Shown here: piece by piece, positions 8,093-16,421 of the stretch
How the letters are laid out: each line of letters starts with the position of its first letter
Position numbering within the stretch: position 1 is the stretch's first letter
Assembly (NCBI GenBank): GCA_900542155.1
Contig: UQMD01000007.1
Coordinates: 24,581-88,580, forward strand
Length of the DNA: 64,000 nucleotides
DNA from: an uncultured Collinsella sp.
GTDB lineage: Bacteria; Actinomycetota; Coriobacteriia; Coriobacteriales; Coriobacteriaceae
Direction of reading: 5' to 3'
The notes under the pieces: model-generated
The model's input: only the letters and a program-made list of their open reading frames with translations
Told to the model about the DNA's origin: nothing
Databases searched by the model: none
Translations under genes and position numbers: made by a program

Positions 8093-10720
8093 ATGAGAAT
8101 CGATAAGCTAGCAATGACGTCGCGCGAGGCGCTGCAGACCGCCATGAGCACGGCTGCCGACGCGCAGGCCGGCGCGGTGGAGCCGATTCACCTGCTGTCC
8201 GCCCTGCTTGGTGCCGGCGAGCGCAATATCTCCGTGATCATCGAGCGCATCGGCGCCGATCCGGCCCAGCTTGCACGCTCCACACAAGATGCCATCGACC
8301 GCGCGCCCAAGGTTTCGGGCGAGGGCCAGCAGATGGGCCTGTCCAATGAGCTCGTCCGCGTCATCGAGAAGGCCGAGAAGAAGGCCACCAAGATGGGCGA
8401 CAGCTTTGTGGTGACCGAGCATTTGCTGATGGCGCTTGCCGAGGACAAGGGCGAGGCTGGTCGTGTACTGCGTGACGCCGGCGTCACCAAGGAGCGCATC
8501 GAGCAGGTCTACGAGGAGCTGCGTGGCGATGACCGCGTGACGTCTGCCGAGGATAAGACCCAGTTTGAGGCGCTGGAGCAGTACGGTCGCAACATCTGCG
8601 ATCTGGCCCGCGCCGGCAAGCTCGACCCGGTCATCGGCCGTACCGACGAGATCCGCCGTACCATCCAGGTTCTGTCCCGCCGCACCAAGAACAACCCCGT
8701 GCTCATCGGCGAGCCGGGCGTCGGCAAGACGGCCATCGTCGAGGGCATCGCCCAGCGTATCGTGGCCGGCGACGTGCCGAGCACCCTGCGCGACCGCGAC
8801 CTCATCGAGCTCGACATGAGCGCGCTGGTCGCCGGCGCCAAGTATCGCGGCGAGTTCGAGGACCGCTTGAAGGCCGTGCTCAAGGAAGTGCAAAAGTCCG
8901 AGGGCAAGGTCATCCTGTTCATCGATGAGCTCCACACCATCGTGGGCGCGGGTGCCACCGAGGGCTCCATGGATGCCGGCAACATCCTGAAGCCGGCGCT
9001 CGCCCGTGGCGACTTGCACGCAATCGGCGCGACTACGCTCGACGAGTATCGCAAGTACATCGAGAAGGACGCGGCACTCGCCCGTCGTTTCCAGACCGTT
9101 ATGGTGAGCGAGCCTACCGTCGAGGACACCATCTCGATCCTGCGTGGCCTCAAGGAGAAGTACGAGATCTTCCACGGCGTGCATATCACCGATAGCGCGC
9201 TCGTGGCAGCTGCCGACCTCTCCGATCGCTACATTGCCGACCGCTTCCTGCCCGACAAGGCCATCGACTTGGTCGATGAGGCCGCAAGCCGCCTGCGCAT
9301 GGAGCTCGACAGCATGCCGGTCGAGATTGACGCCACCACGCGTCAGCTCACCCAGCTGCAGATCGAGGAGCAGGCGCTCATGAAGGAGACCGACGACGCC
9401 TCCAAGGAGCGTCTGGAGGCCCTGCGCCAGGAGATTGCCGAGGTCCAAGAAAAGCTCAACGTGCAAAAGGCCGGCTGGCTCAACCAGAAGAACGCCATCG
9501 ACCACGTGCAGGAGCTTAAAGGCCAGCTCGACGAGGCCAAGAGTGAAGAGGAGCGCGCGACGCGCAACGGAAACTTGGGCCGTGCGTCCGAGCTGCGCTA
9601 TTCCGTGATCCCGGGTCTGCAGCAGCAGATTCAGGATTCCGAGGCTGCGCTCGAGGCACAAAAGCAGCAGGACGGCGAGGGCCTCAACGAGCAGGTGACC
9701 TCCGATGAGATCGCCGAGGTCGTGAGCGCCTGGACCGGCGTGCCCGTGTCCAAGATGATGCAGGGCGAGCTCGACAAGCTGAAGGGCTTGGAGGACGAGC
9801 TGCATAAGCGCGTCATCGGCCAGGACGAGGCGGTCTCCGCCGTGGCCGCGGCCGTGCGCCGCAGCCGTGCGGGCCTCTCCGATCCGGACAAGCCCATCGG
9901 CAGCTTCTTCTTCCTGGGCCCCACCGGCGTGGGCAAGACCGAGCTCGCCAAGGCACTGGCCGAGTGCCTGTTCGACGACGAGCGCGCGCTCGTGCGTATC
10001 GACATGTCCGAGTACATGGAGAAGTTCAGCGTCCAGCGTCTGATCGGTGCGCCTCCGGGATACGTGGGCTACGACGAGGGCGGCCAGCTCACCGAGGCCG
10101 TGCGCCGTCGTCCGTACTCCGTGATCTTGCTCGACGAGATGGAGAAGGCTCATCCGGATGTCTTTAACGTGCTATTGCAGGTGCTCGACGACGGCCGTCT
10201 GACCGATGGCCAGGGTCGCCAAGTGTCCTTCAAGAACACGATTATCATCATGACGTCCAACGTGGGTTCCAAGGCTATCGCCGATCTGTCCGGCAAGGAC
10301 GAGGAGGAGATGCGCCATCAGGTCGACGCGGCCATGGCTCAAACCTTCCGCCCCGAGTTCCTCAACCGTATCGACGATATCGTGGTGTTCCATCCGCTCG
10401 GCATGGCGCAGATCGAAAAGATCGTCGATATTCAGCTCGCCGACGTCCGCGCACGTCTGGCCAAGGGGCGCATGACGCTTGCCATCACCCCGGCGGCCAA
10501 GCAGATGCTCGCCGTGGGCGGCCTGGACCCGGTTTTTGGCGCCCGTCCGCTCAAGCGTCTCGTGCAGCGCGAGGTCGTGGATGCCATTGCCGCCGCTATT
10601 ATCGACGGTACGGTGCGCGAGGGCGATCAGGTGACGGTCGATGCCGACAAGGACGGCGGCTTTACCGTCGTGTGCGACAACACGCCGACGGCCACCTACG
10701 AGGTTCCAGACGCCGAGTAG
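8093..10720 (+). CDS. clpB: ATP-dependent disaggregase ClpB
   Basis: 875 aa, full length for ClpB/Hsp104. The N-terminal Clp_N repeats span about residues 5-145. The first AAA+ module has Walker A GEPGVGKTAIVEG (about 205). The ClpB-specific coiled-coil middle domain spans about 400-530, which sets it apart from ClpA and ClpC. The second AAA+ module has Walker A GPTGVGKTELAKA (about 609), followed by the C-terminal D2-small domain. ClpB threads aggregated proteins and hands them to the DnaK system encoded at the left of the window. AGAGGTG precedes the ATG by about 7 bases. The gene is monocistronic, with a dyad-rich promoter and a strong terminator. HspR control is plausible from actinobacterial precedent, but no site was found. 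Confidence 0.97.
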   Translation: MRIDKLAMTSREALQTAMSTAADAQAGAVEPIHLLSALLGAGERNISVIIERIGADPAQLARSTQDAIDRAPKVSGEGQQMGLSNELVRVIEKAEKKATKMGDSFVVTEHLLMALAEDKGEAGRVLRDAGVTKERIEQVYEELRGDDRVTSAEDKTQFEALEQYGRNICDLARAGKLDPVIGRTDEIRRTIQVLSRRTKNNPVLIGEPGVGKTAIVEGIAQRIVAGDVPSTLRDRDLIELDMSALVAGAKYRGEFEDRLKAVLKEVQKSEGKVILFIDELHTIVGAGATEGSMDAGNILKPALARGDLHAIGATTLDEYRKYIEKDAALARRFQTVMVSEPTVEDTISILRGLKEKYEIFHGVHITDSALVAAADLSDRYIADRFLPDKAIDLVDEAASRLRMELDSMPVEIDATTRQLTQLQIEEQALMKETDDASKERLEALRQEIAEVQEKLNVQKAGWLNQKNAIDHVQELKGQLDEAKSEEERATRNGNLGRASELRYSVIPGLQQQIQDSEAALEAQKQQDGEGLNEQVTSDEIAEVVSAWTGVPVSKMMQGELDKLKGLEDELHKRVIGQDEAVSAVAAAVRRSRAGLSDPDKPIGSFFFLGPTGVGKTELAKALAECLFDDERALVRIDMSEYMEKFSVQRLIGAPPGYVGYDEGGQLTEAVRRRPYSVILLDEMEKAHPDVFNVLLQVLDDGRLTDGQGRQVSFKNTIIIMTSNVGSKAIADLSGKDEEEMRHQVDAAMAQTFRPEFLNRIDDIVVFHPLGMAQIEKIVDIQLADVRARLAKGRMTLAITPAAKQMLAVGGLDPVFGARPLKRLVQREVVDAIAAAIIDGTVREGDQVTVDADKDGGFTVVCDNTPTATYEVPDAE

Positions 10721-10763
10721 ATTTTGGGGCCGGCTTTAAAACCGCCCCCCATCGCAAAACGCC

Positions 10764-10800
10764 AAGGGCGGCGGATCCAATTGGATCCGCCGCCCTTTTT
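10764..10800 (+). terminator. Terminator of clpB
   Basis: Perfect 17-bp palindrome centred on CCAATTGG (AAGGGCGGCGGATCCAA with its complement), followed by five Ts. Confidence 0.9.
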
Positions 10801-10850
10801 CGTGCGACAATCGATGATGCTGAACGGATGCGATGCAAGGAGATGCGCAG

Positions 10851-11045
10851 ATGACAGACAAGAACAAGACGAACACGCCGGCGACCGATGCCGCACCCGC
10901 CGCACCCAAGCCTGCGCCTAAGCCGGCACCCAAGCCGCGCGACCCCTATATTCGCGCCGAGAACGAGGACGACGACGGCTACGATCCCTACAGCGATCGC
11001 CGCCCCGAGCGCGAGCCCCTCTTCGAAGCCGACCCCTGGCGCTAA
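10851..11045 (+). CDS. Small Pro/Ala/Lys-rich hypothetical protein
   Basis: 64 aa. A low-complexity N-terminal half (KPAPKPAPKPRDP) is followed by an acidic, Tyr-containing half (RAENEDDDGYDPYSDRRPE) ending in FEADPWR. It is predicted intrinsically disordered, with no membrane segment. AAGGAG lies eight bases upstream of the ATG at 10851, which is better placed than the ATG at 10833. The family is not recognised. It is flanked by strong palindromes on both sides. Confidence 0.6.
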   Translation: MTDKNKTNTPATDAAPAAPKPAPKPAPKPRDPYIRAENEDDDGYDPYSDRRPEREPLFEADPWR

Positions 11046-11080
11046 GTAGCTCATTTGGGACGGGGCTTTTTTAGCTACTT
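11044..11080 (+). terminator. Stem-loop at the 3' end of the small Pro-rich gene
   Basis: AAGTAGCT (11044-11051) pairs with AGCTACTT (11073-11080). The loop carries TTGGGACGGGGCTTTTTT, so a T run lies inside the structure. The GGGACGGGG core recurs in the next palindrome. Confidence 0.6.
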
Positions 11081-11101
11081 TTGCCCCCTCCCGCCTGCCT
11101 G

Positions 11102-11177
11102 ATGATTTTTCTGGGACGGGGATTTAATAATCATTTTGTACCGAATGATTATTAAATCCCCGTCCCAGAAAAATCAT
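11102..11177. repeat. Perfect 34-bp inverted repeat with GGGACGGGG core
   Basis: Bases 11102-11135 are the exact reverse complement of 11144-11177, with an 8-base loop. The arm contains TTTTTCTGGGACGGGG and ATTTAATAATCATT. No gene overlaps it. A perfect palindrome of this length is either recent or under selection, and it would form a very stable hairpin in RNA or a cruciform in DNA. Confidence 0.8.
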
Positions 11178-11250
11178 TCTCTCGAGCTTGGTGGCTCCTC
11201 AGCCGTTCGACATCCTCCGGGAGACCAGTAACAGAAAAATTTGCTTACCA

Positions 11251-11315
11251 ATTAATCAAGATACGCATAAATCTTGCTCTCCTGCTAATCAAGAATCGAT
11301 ATAATCTTGATTAGC
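11251..11315 (+). promoter_or_regulatory. Palindromic operator and promoter of the AAA ATPase gene
   Basis: GCTAATCAAGA (11284-11294) and TCTTGATTAGC (11305-11315) form a perfect 11-bp dyad with TATAAT at 11300-11305 inside it. A related pair, TTAATCAAGAT near 11252 and ATCTTGCT near 11271, precedes it, and AAGCAAGATT follows at 11320. Repeated ATCAAGAT half-sites over a -10 element suggest a repressor site. Confidence 0.55.
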
Positions 11316-11337
11316 ATATAAGCAAGATTGGAGAATC

Positions 11338-12690
11338 ATGGCATTCAACGACTTGGTGGCCCAGAAAATAAAGGACTTTGAGCAACAAGGAGTTCCACAG
11401 GTCTTTGAGCGCGACCTTGATCTGGGAAACCCGCAGGAACCCAAGCGCGACAACATCGTAAATGTGATTGTGGGAGCCCGTCGTTGTGGAAAGACGTATC
11501 GCCTGTATCAGGAGATGCAGCGGCTTCAGGGTCAAGGTATCGACCTTGACCGGATGCTTTATTTCAATTGTGAGGATGAGCGCTTGCGCCCGTATGAGCC
11601 ATCGCTGCTGGCGGACGTGCTCGACACGTTCTATGCGCTGCATCCTGCTGCTCGAACCGAGGGCGCTTACATTTTCTTTGACGAGATCCAGGAAATTCCC
11701 GAATGGGGTGCGTTTCTGCGGCGTGTAGTCGATACGGAGAAAGCGACCGTCTATGTGACGGGATCTTCTTCTAAGATGCTGTCCTCAGAACTTAAGAGCG
11801 AGTTCAGGGGTCGTTCTCTTATACGAGAGCTTTTTCCGTTGAGTTTTTCGGAATACGTTCGATATAAGACGGGGAGCGTTTTCGAGCCAGATGCGACCTT
11901 TTCCCCAAGCGATGCAGCGCTGCTTCGACATCATCTGATCGGATATCTTGAACGAGGGGGATTCATCGCGACGCTTGAGCAGACGCCCGCAGACGCGATT
12001 CAGCTGCTACAGGAATATGCTTCGCGAACGGTCGCTATGGACGTCATTGAGCGTTACGACGTCAAGAACCCTCGCCTGGCATCGCTGTTCCTAACGCGGT
12101 GTATGGCATCTTCGGGACGAGAGCTGTCGGTGAACAAAGTGTACAACGAGTTCAAGAGCAGGCAGATACCCGTCAGTCGTAATTCGCTCAGCGACTTACT
12201 TGAGTATTATGAGGATGCCTACCTGCTGTTCTCCGTGCCGGAGTTCACGCGTTCACTGGCAAATAACATGCGGTCTGCGTCTAAGGTCTACGCTGTCGAT
12301 CCCGCGATGTTTGGAGCATTCTCTCCCGCATCGGCATTGGACCAGGGCCAGAGGCTCGAGACCGCAGTGTTCAACGCGCTAAGAAGAAGGACTCCCGCGG
12401 TGAGGATCGGATCGGTCTGCCGCCTGCTGATCAAAGAGAAGAGCAAAAGCCATGAGGTGGACTTTGTGGCTGGGGACGCACTTCTCATGCGGGCTTATAG
12501 CCTGATTCAGGTGAGTGTGGATATGGCAAGTGAGAAAACGCGCGAGCGCGAAATTGCCGCGCTTGATGCCTCGATGGCCCAGTTCGATCTTGGTGAGTCG
12601 GCAATCGTTACCATGGATGAGCAGGCCGATATTCCATGCGAGCACGGTGTGGTACACGTTGTTCCCGCATGGAAGTGGCTCCTTGCCTAA
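11338..12690 (+). CDS. AAA-type ATPase with DUF4143-like C-terminus
   Basis: 450 aa. Walker A is VGARRCGKTYRL (about residues 44-55), and Walker B-like YIFFDEIQEIPEW lies about 110-123. A sensor-1 style VYVTGSSSKMLSS and an LFPLSFSEY motif follow, a combination typical of the AAA_14/DUF4143 family. The C-terminal third contains a wHTH-like segment (LSVNKVYNEFKSRQIPVSRNSLSDLLEYYEDAYLL) and a nuclease-like region with KSKSHEVDFVAG. These proteins are widespread, often solitary and of unknown function; some are suspected of stress or toxin roles. It is single-gene, with an AT-rich palindromic promoter and its own terminator. A related architecture occurs at 57536. Confidence 0.8.
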   Translation: MAFNDLVAQKIKDFEQQGVPQVFERDLDLGNPQEPKRDNIVNVIVGARRCGKTYRLYQEMQRLQGQGIDLDRMLYFNCEDERLRPYEPSLLADVLDTFYALHPAARTEGAYIFFDEIQEIPEWGAFLRRVVDTEKATVYVTGSSSKMLSSELKSEFRGRSLIRELFPLSFSEYVRYKTGSVFEPDATFSPSDAALLRHHLIGYLERGGFIATLEQTPADAIQLLQEYASRTVAMDVIERYDVKNPRLASLFLTRCMASSGRELSVNKVYNEFKSRQIPVSRNSLSDLLEYYEDAYLLFSVPEFTRSLANNMRSASKVYAVDPAMFGAFSPASALDQGQRLETAVFNALRRRTPAVRIGSVCRLLIKEKSKSHEVDFVAGDALLMRAYSLIQVSVDMASEKTREREIAALDASMAQFDLGESAIVTMDEQADIPCEHGVVHVVPAWKWLLA

Positions 12691-12706
12691 TCATCTACGG
12701 ATCTGT

Positions 12707-12730
12707 GGGGCCAGGACCTCCTGGCCCCTT
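12707..12730 (+). terminator. Terminator after the AAA ATPase gene
   Basis: GGGGCCAGGA and TCCTGGCCCC form a perfect 10-bp stem with a two-base loop, followed by TTCAT. Confidence 0.7.
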
Positions 12731-12763
12731 CATCACGGTTGGGGAGCACCATGATGCGCCCGG

Positions 12764-14260
12764 CTAGTCCTGGGCTTTGATGCTCGGCAGGAGAATCTGG
12801 GCGAGGTAGTCGGTCTCGAGTTTGGTCGCGGCGTCGGCTTTGCTGTCTTTGCCGACCAGTACGTTCTTGATCTGGCTATAGGTGTAGCGGTTGCCGGTCG
12901 TAAGCTCGACAAGCTCAATGGCCGTGTCCATGGGGTAGGTTGACACGGGATTCTGCGTCCGTCCGTTGATGGTCTGGGGCACCACGTACGGATAGACGGG
13001 GCCGCTGGCGTAGACGGTATAACCGTTGCCTAGATTGGCCGCACCCAAAACCGTATCGCCCTCATCGGGCGTAAAGCTCTCGCCCTCGCGCACCGCGACG
13101 AGCGTCACGATCGGCGTATCGCTGTCGCCGGCAAGATAGATGCATAGCGTGCTGCCATTCTGCCAAGTCTCGACCTTGCCGTACCACTCGACGGGGATAT
13201 CGAGCTGGTAAAGGTCGGTTGCCTTGTGACGGGCGTCGGCATCACGGGCCGCCTGTGCCTTTTGCGCGCTCACGGCATTGACGGCGGCGTCGCGCCGCGC
13301 GGTTGCCGCCTGCTGGAGCACCTTGGCGGTGGCGGCGGAGCTCGCGCCTCCCTCCTCGGCATACTTGGCGGCGGCATCGATCTGGTCGTCAGTCACCGTG
13401 TCGGCCGAAGGCACTTTGAGCTTAAAGGTGGCCTGGCTGCTTAGGTCCTGTCCGTCGCTCTTGATCGTGACCTGCGCCTTGGTGGTCGGCACGGTATAGA
13501 CGGTGCCGTCGGACGCGATGGGGGAGGCAGCGATGGAGAGCGTGTAGTCACCGGGTAGCAGTTTGATGCCACGGCCGTGCTCGTCAACATAGAGTGTTTC
13601 GCTCACGGAGGATCCGTCAGAATCCTGGCCACTCACTTGTACGGGAATCTTGGAGCCGGTGGAACAGTCGAGCCCCGCGGCATGCACGCCAATCTGCACC
13701 GACATCATCGTGTGGGCATTGGCGGCGGCGATGGCAGCCTGCTCTTGCCGGTATCCGTTCCAGGCTGCGTAGCCTGCGCCGCCGGCGACAAGCGCAACGG
13801 CCACAGCGCCGGCGACCATTAGATTGCGGCGCTTGGGCGACATCTTGCGATGGCGAACCTCGGCCTCGCGTGCCGAAGGAACGGACGGTAGGGGAATATC
13901 GCCCATGGCGATGGTCTCGTCCACGGCAGGCGCAGAGCCTAAGCCAGGGAGCTCGCGGGTCAGCGAATCTTCGGCCGGCAAGCTGTCGAGCAAGATGGTT
14001 TCCTCGCTTGTGTCGGATTCGGTCTGGTCGTCGGCCTCACATTCGGTGTCTTCGTGATCTACCTCATCTTCGGTAGGCTCAACGTCGTCTGCGTCCTTAC
14101 CATCGGACTGCGCCCCGGCTTCCGGCTCATCCTGCACATCAACGCTCGAATCGTCAAACGCAATCTCGGCCAGCGCGATCTGGTCTAGGCTCTCCAGGGC
14201 CTCGGCACACGCTTCTGCATCTTGGACCGCATCCTCTTGGCCCATCGTCTCATCTTTCAT
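12764..14260 (-). CDS. Acidic single-pass membrane protein of unknown function
   Basis: 498 aa. The first 140 residues are cytosolic and strongly acidic (Asp/Glu-rich, low complexity). A basic KMSPKRRN stretch then leads into one membrane helix (NLMVAGAVAVALVAGGAGYAAW, about 145-168). The outer part has a predicted beta domain (VDEHGRGIKLLPGDYTLSI, resembling carboxypeptidase-regulatory-like repeats), an Ala-rich helical stretch (AATAKVLQQAATARRDAAV) and a C-terminal domain containing LYQLDIPVEWYGKV. It resembles FHA/kinase-linked membrane proteins of Coriobacteriia only in layout; I do not recognise the family. The ATG at 14260 has GGGGGAT just upstream. Confidence 0.7.
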   Translation of the reverse strand: MKDETMGQEDAVQDAEACAEALESLDQIALAEIAFDDSSVDVQDEPEAGAQSDGKDADDVEPTEDEVDHEDTECEADDQTESDTSEETILLDSLPAEDSLTRELPGLGSAPAVDETIAMGDIPLPSVPSAREAEVRHRKMSPKRRNLMVAGAVAVALVAGGAGYAAWNGYRQEQAAIAAANAHTMMSVQIGVHAAGLDCSTGSKIPVQVSGQDSDGSSVSETLYVDEHGRGIKLLPGDYTLSIAASPIASDGTVYTVPTTKAQVTIKSDGQDLSSQATFKLKVPSADTVTDDQIDAAAKYAEEGGASSAATAKVLQQAATARRDAAVNAVSAQKAQAARDADARHKATDLYQLDIPVEWYGKVETWQNGSTLCIYLAGDSDTPIVTLVAVREGESFTPDEGDTVLGAANLGNGYTVYASGPVYPYVVPQTINGRTQNPVSTYPMDTAIELVELTTGNRYTYSQIKNVLVGKDSKADAATKLETDYLAQILLPSIKAQD

Positions 14261-14386
14261 ATATCCCCCAAGCTCAATATCGGGACAACAATGTACCCAA
14301 AATTGGGGTCACATAGGGCTGTCAGTCGGTTGGAAATCTGATTTTATCTGCGAGAGAGGTTTTGCATATGTGCGTGAATGCGCGCA

Positions 14387-14430
14387 ACAACAAAAAGCCC
14401 CGGAAAGCGGGCGAATCGCTTTCCGGGGCT
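14387..14430 (-). terminator. Terminator of the DUF5692 gene (minus strand)
   Basis: AGCCCCGGAAAGCG forms a perfect 14-bp stem with 14417-14430. On the minus strand it is followed by TTTTTGTTG. Confidence 0.85.
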
Positions 14431-14497
14431 GCGCATGACGCGCGATTGCGGCGTCGGCTAAGCTTGCCTACATCCAAATGTGGGCGGAATAAACACG

Positions 14498-15505
14498 TTA
14501 CTCGGCGTGAGCGTAATCAACCTTGGCGCGGCGAGCGGTGGCCTTCTCCCAATCGCTGGTGCCCTCAAAGACATCCTGCTTGTAGGGATTGCGGCCGAGC
14601 TTCTTGGCGCGGTAGGCGATGTAGATGATTGCGGCGACGTTGGCGACCAGTGCGGCGATCGAGACCGCGGTAGCGGCGCCGGGGTCGAGCGTGGAGTGGG
14701 TCACAAAGATGGACTCCTCCTGGAAGTAGGGGAACACCTGGGCAAACATGCACCAAATGGCCAGCGTAAAGGCACGGTTCTGGATCCAGCCGCCCTTGTT
14801 CCAAATAAAGGCGGCGACGGTGGGCGCCAGCAGCAGCGCAAAGCCGCAGAACCAGGAGTGGGTGGGCAGGCAGTTGTAGGTGTAGCAGAAGTTCCAGATA
14901 TCGTAGGCGATGATGTAGACCCAGGTCATGTCGGGCCACAGCATGTCGGTCTTGTCCTCGGAGGCGTAGACGCTCCACCAACCGGTCATGCAGAAGATGT
15001 TGATGATACCGGCGATGCCGTTGAACACGTTGTTCCAGCCGGCCAGCTGCGTAGCACCTTCGGAGGTGACCCAGGTGGACTGGCCCAAGACAAAGAAGTG
15101 ATAGGCACTCTCGAAGTCGGACACGACGGCGATCATGATGTTGATGGCGACGATCACAAACGGCCACGCGCGGAACCAATGCGCCTTGCCGATCTTGCCC
15201 CACTGGTACTTAATGGCAATGAAGCCCCAGCAACCGGCCAGCGCCGCGTATACCTTGGCGTAGTGGAACCAGCTGTTCTGGTACACATGGGTGGGGTTGG
15301 TGAGCGCCCACTCGGCACCCTGCGAAACGCCGATGGCGATGGCGACGCAGTAGATGGTCATGGCCAGCGGAGCCACGCCAAAGATGATGGCCGCGCCCAG
15401 CTTGGTGCGGCGGCCGACCTCGTTGAGCACGATCAGGCCGATAAAGACCATGGCCCAGCCGACCCAGTAGATAAGGGTATCGCTACCCCAAACATCGAAC
15501 AGCAT
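14498..15505 (-). CDS. DUF5692-family multi-pass membrane protein
   Basis: 335 aa with about eight hydrophobic segments, many rich in Trp, Tyr and Phe (WFHYAKVYAALAGCWGFIAIKYQWG; WAYIIAYDIWNFCYTYNCLPTHSW-like region). It matches what I know of the DUF5692 family of Coriobacteriia and Firmicutes, whose function is unknown. It probably resides in the cytoplasmic membrane, and conserved His/Trp/Cys residues may bind a ligand. It lies downstream of the TetR gene on the same strand, with a small GCCCGCG/CGCGGGC hairpin between (15524-15551), so both may be one unit controlled by TetR. Confidence 0.75.
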   Translation of the reverse strand: MLFDVWGSDTLIYWVGWAMVFIGLIVLNEVGRRTKLGAAIIFGVAPLAMTIYCVAIAIGVSQGAEWALTNPTHVYQNSWFHYAKVYAALAGCWGFIAIKYQWGKIGKAHWFRAWPFVIVAINIMIAVVSDFESAYHFFVLGQSTWVTSEGATQLAGWNNVFNGIAGIINIFCMTGWWSVYASEDKTDMLWPDMTWVYIIAYDIWNFCYTYNCLPTHSWFCGFALLLAPTVAAFIWNKGGWIQNRAFTLAIWCMFAQVFPYFQEESIFVTHSTLDPGAATAVSIAALVANVAAIIYIAYRAKKLGRNPYKQDVFEGTSDWEKATARRAKVDYAHAE

Positions 15506-15568
15506 GCTGCTCTCCTTTCACACGCCCGCGGCCCCTCTTCCGATCGCGGGCAGTTTGGCCAAATGTCG

Positions 15569-16231
15569 TCAGTTCCTGGGCTTGCGCTCGGGATACTTGG
15601 CGGTATAGCCCTCGATGTGGAGTGTCGAGGCGATGATTTCCTTGACCGTCTCGTCGGGCACATCGGGGTGCGTGCGGATATACATCAACAACCCCATGAT
15701 GAGGGTGTAGAACGTCTCGTAGACATGGTCGATGCGCAGCTCGTGATGGGCGACAAAGTCCACCACGGTGGTGTCGCAGATATACTGCGCCACGCGCTGG
15801 ACCACGTTGTGCAAAAAGCCGCCGTAGAGCGCGCCGCTGCTCGAGGTGAGCGTACTCGGCAGCTCGTGGCCGCTGGCGACCAGGCGCTTAAAGAGCGGGG
15901 CGACGGTGTCGAGCGCGCCCTCGATATCACCGACGATGCGGCTGGCATTCCACTGCTCGAGCTCGGAGATAAAACCGTCGATTGCCTCGTCCATGACGGC
16001 GGTGACGGCGGCGTCCATATCGGCAAAGTAGTGGTAGAACAGCGAGCGCGTGCAGCCGGCTCGCTTGGTCACGGCCGATACCGATAGGTGGGACACGCCC
16101 AGCTCGGAACTCACGGTGCGCACGGCGGCGAGGATCTCGCGACGGCGTTCGTCGCCCGTCAGACGCTTGGCCGCGCTATCGGGCGCGGGGACGGCGTCAG
16201 CCACAGAGGTGTTCGATGCGTTATCGCTCAT
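15569..16231 (-). CDS. TetR-family transcriptional regulator
   Basis: 220 aa. The N-terminal HTH spans about residues 28-75 (RREILAAVRTVSSELGVSHLSVSAVTKRAGCTRSLFYHYFADMDAAV), a classic TetR DNA-binding domain. The C-terminal ligand domain is helical, with VVDFVAHHELRIDHVYETFYTLIMGLL. It is divergent from the Fe-S/FAD oxidoreductase at 16422, and the space between holds two TTGAC dyads. It probably represses both itself with the DUF5692 gene and the oxidoreductase. The inducer is unknown. Confidence 0.9.
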   Translation of the reverse strand: MSDNASNTSVADAVPAPDSAAKRLTGDERRREILAAVRTVSSELGVSHLSVSAVTKRAGCTRSLFYHYFADMDAAVTAVMDEAIDGFISELEQWNASRIVGDIEGALDTVAPLFKRLVASGHELPSTLTSSSGALYGGFLHNVVQRVAQYICDTTVVDFVAHHELRIDHVYETFYTLIMGLLMYIRTHPDVPDETVKEIIASTLHIEGYTAKYPERKPRN

Positions 16232-16290
16232 GCGTTTGCCGCCTTTCGTCCGTTTGAGCCCGACCGTTCACCTAACAGTCTTGAATATTG

Positions 16291-16328
16291 TTGACGGTTC
16301 GTCAATACTGTTTTTGACACAATGTCAA
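16291..16328. promoter_or_regulatory. Twin dyads between tetR-type gene and oxidoreductase
   Basis: TTGAC-GGTTC-GTCAA (16291-16305) and TTGACA-CAA-TGTCAA (16314-16328) are two 15-bp dyads whose centres are 23 bp apart. They share TTGAC half-sites and lie in the divergent promoter region, so they are the obvious operator candidates for the TetR protein. Confidence 0.7.
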
Positions 16329-16421
16329 CTAATGGCGGGTGAACGGCATGGGGGCATGCCCGGCCTGCAAAAAAGAGGGGTGCCGTGGCCTCGCCGGGCT
16401 GCGGCAAGAGAAGGGACAACC

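Noticed and set aside
16050..16421. N-terminal extension of the Fe-S/FAD oxidoreductase
   Set aside because: It would overlap the divergent tetR-type gene and the operators; the ATG at 16422 has a ribosome site.
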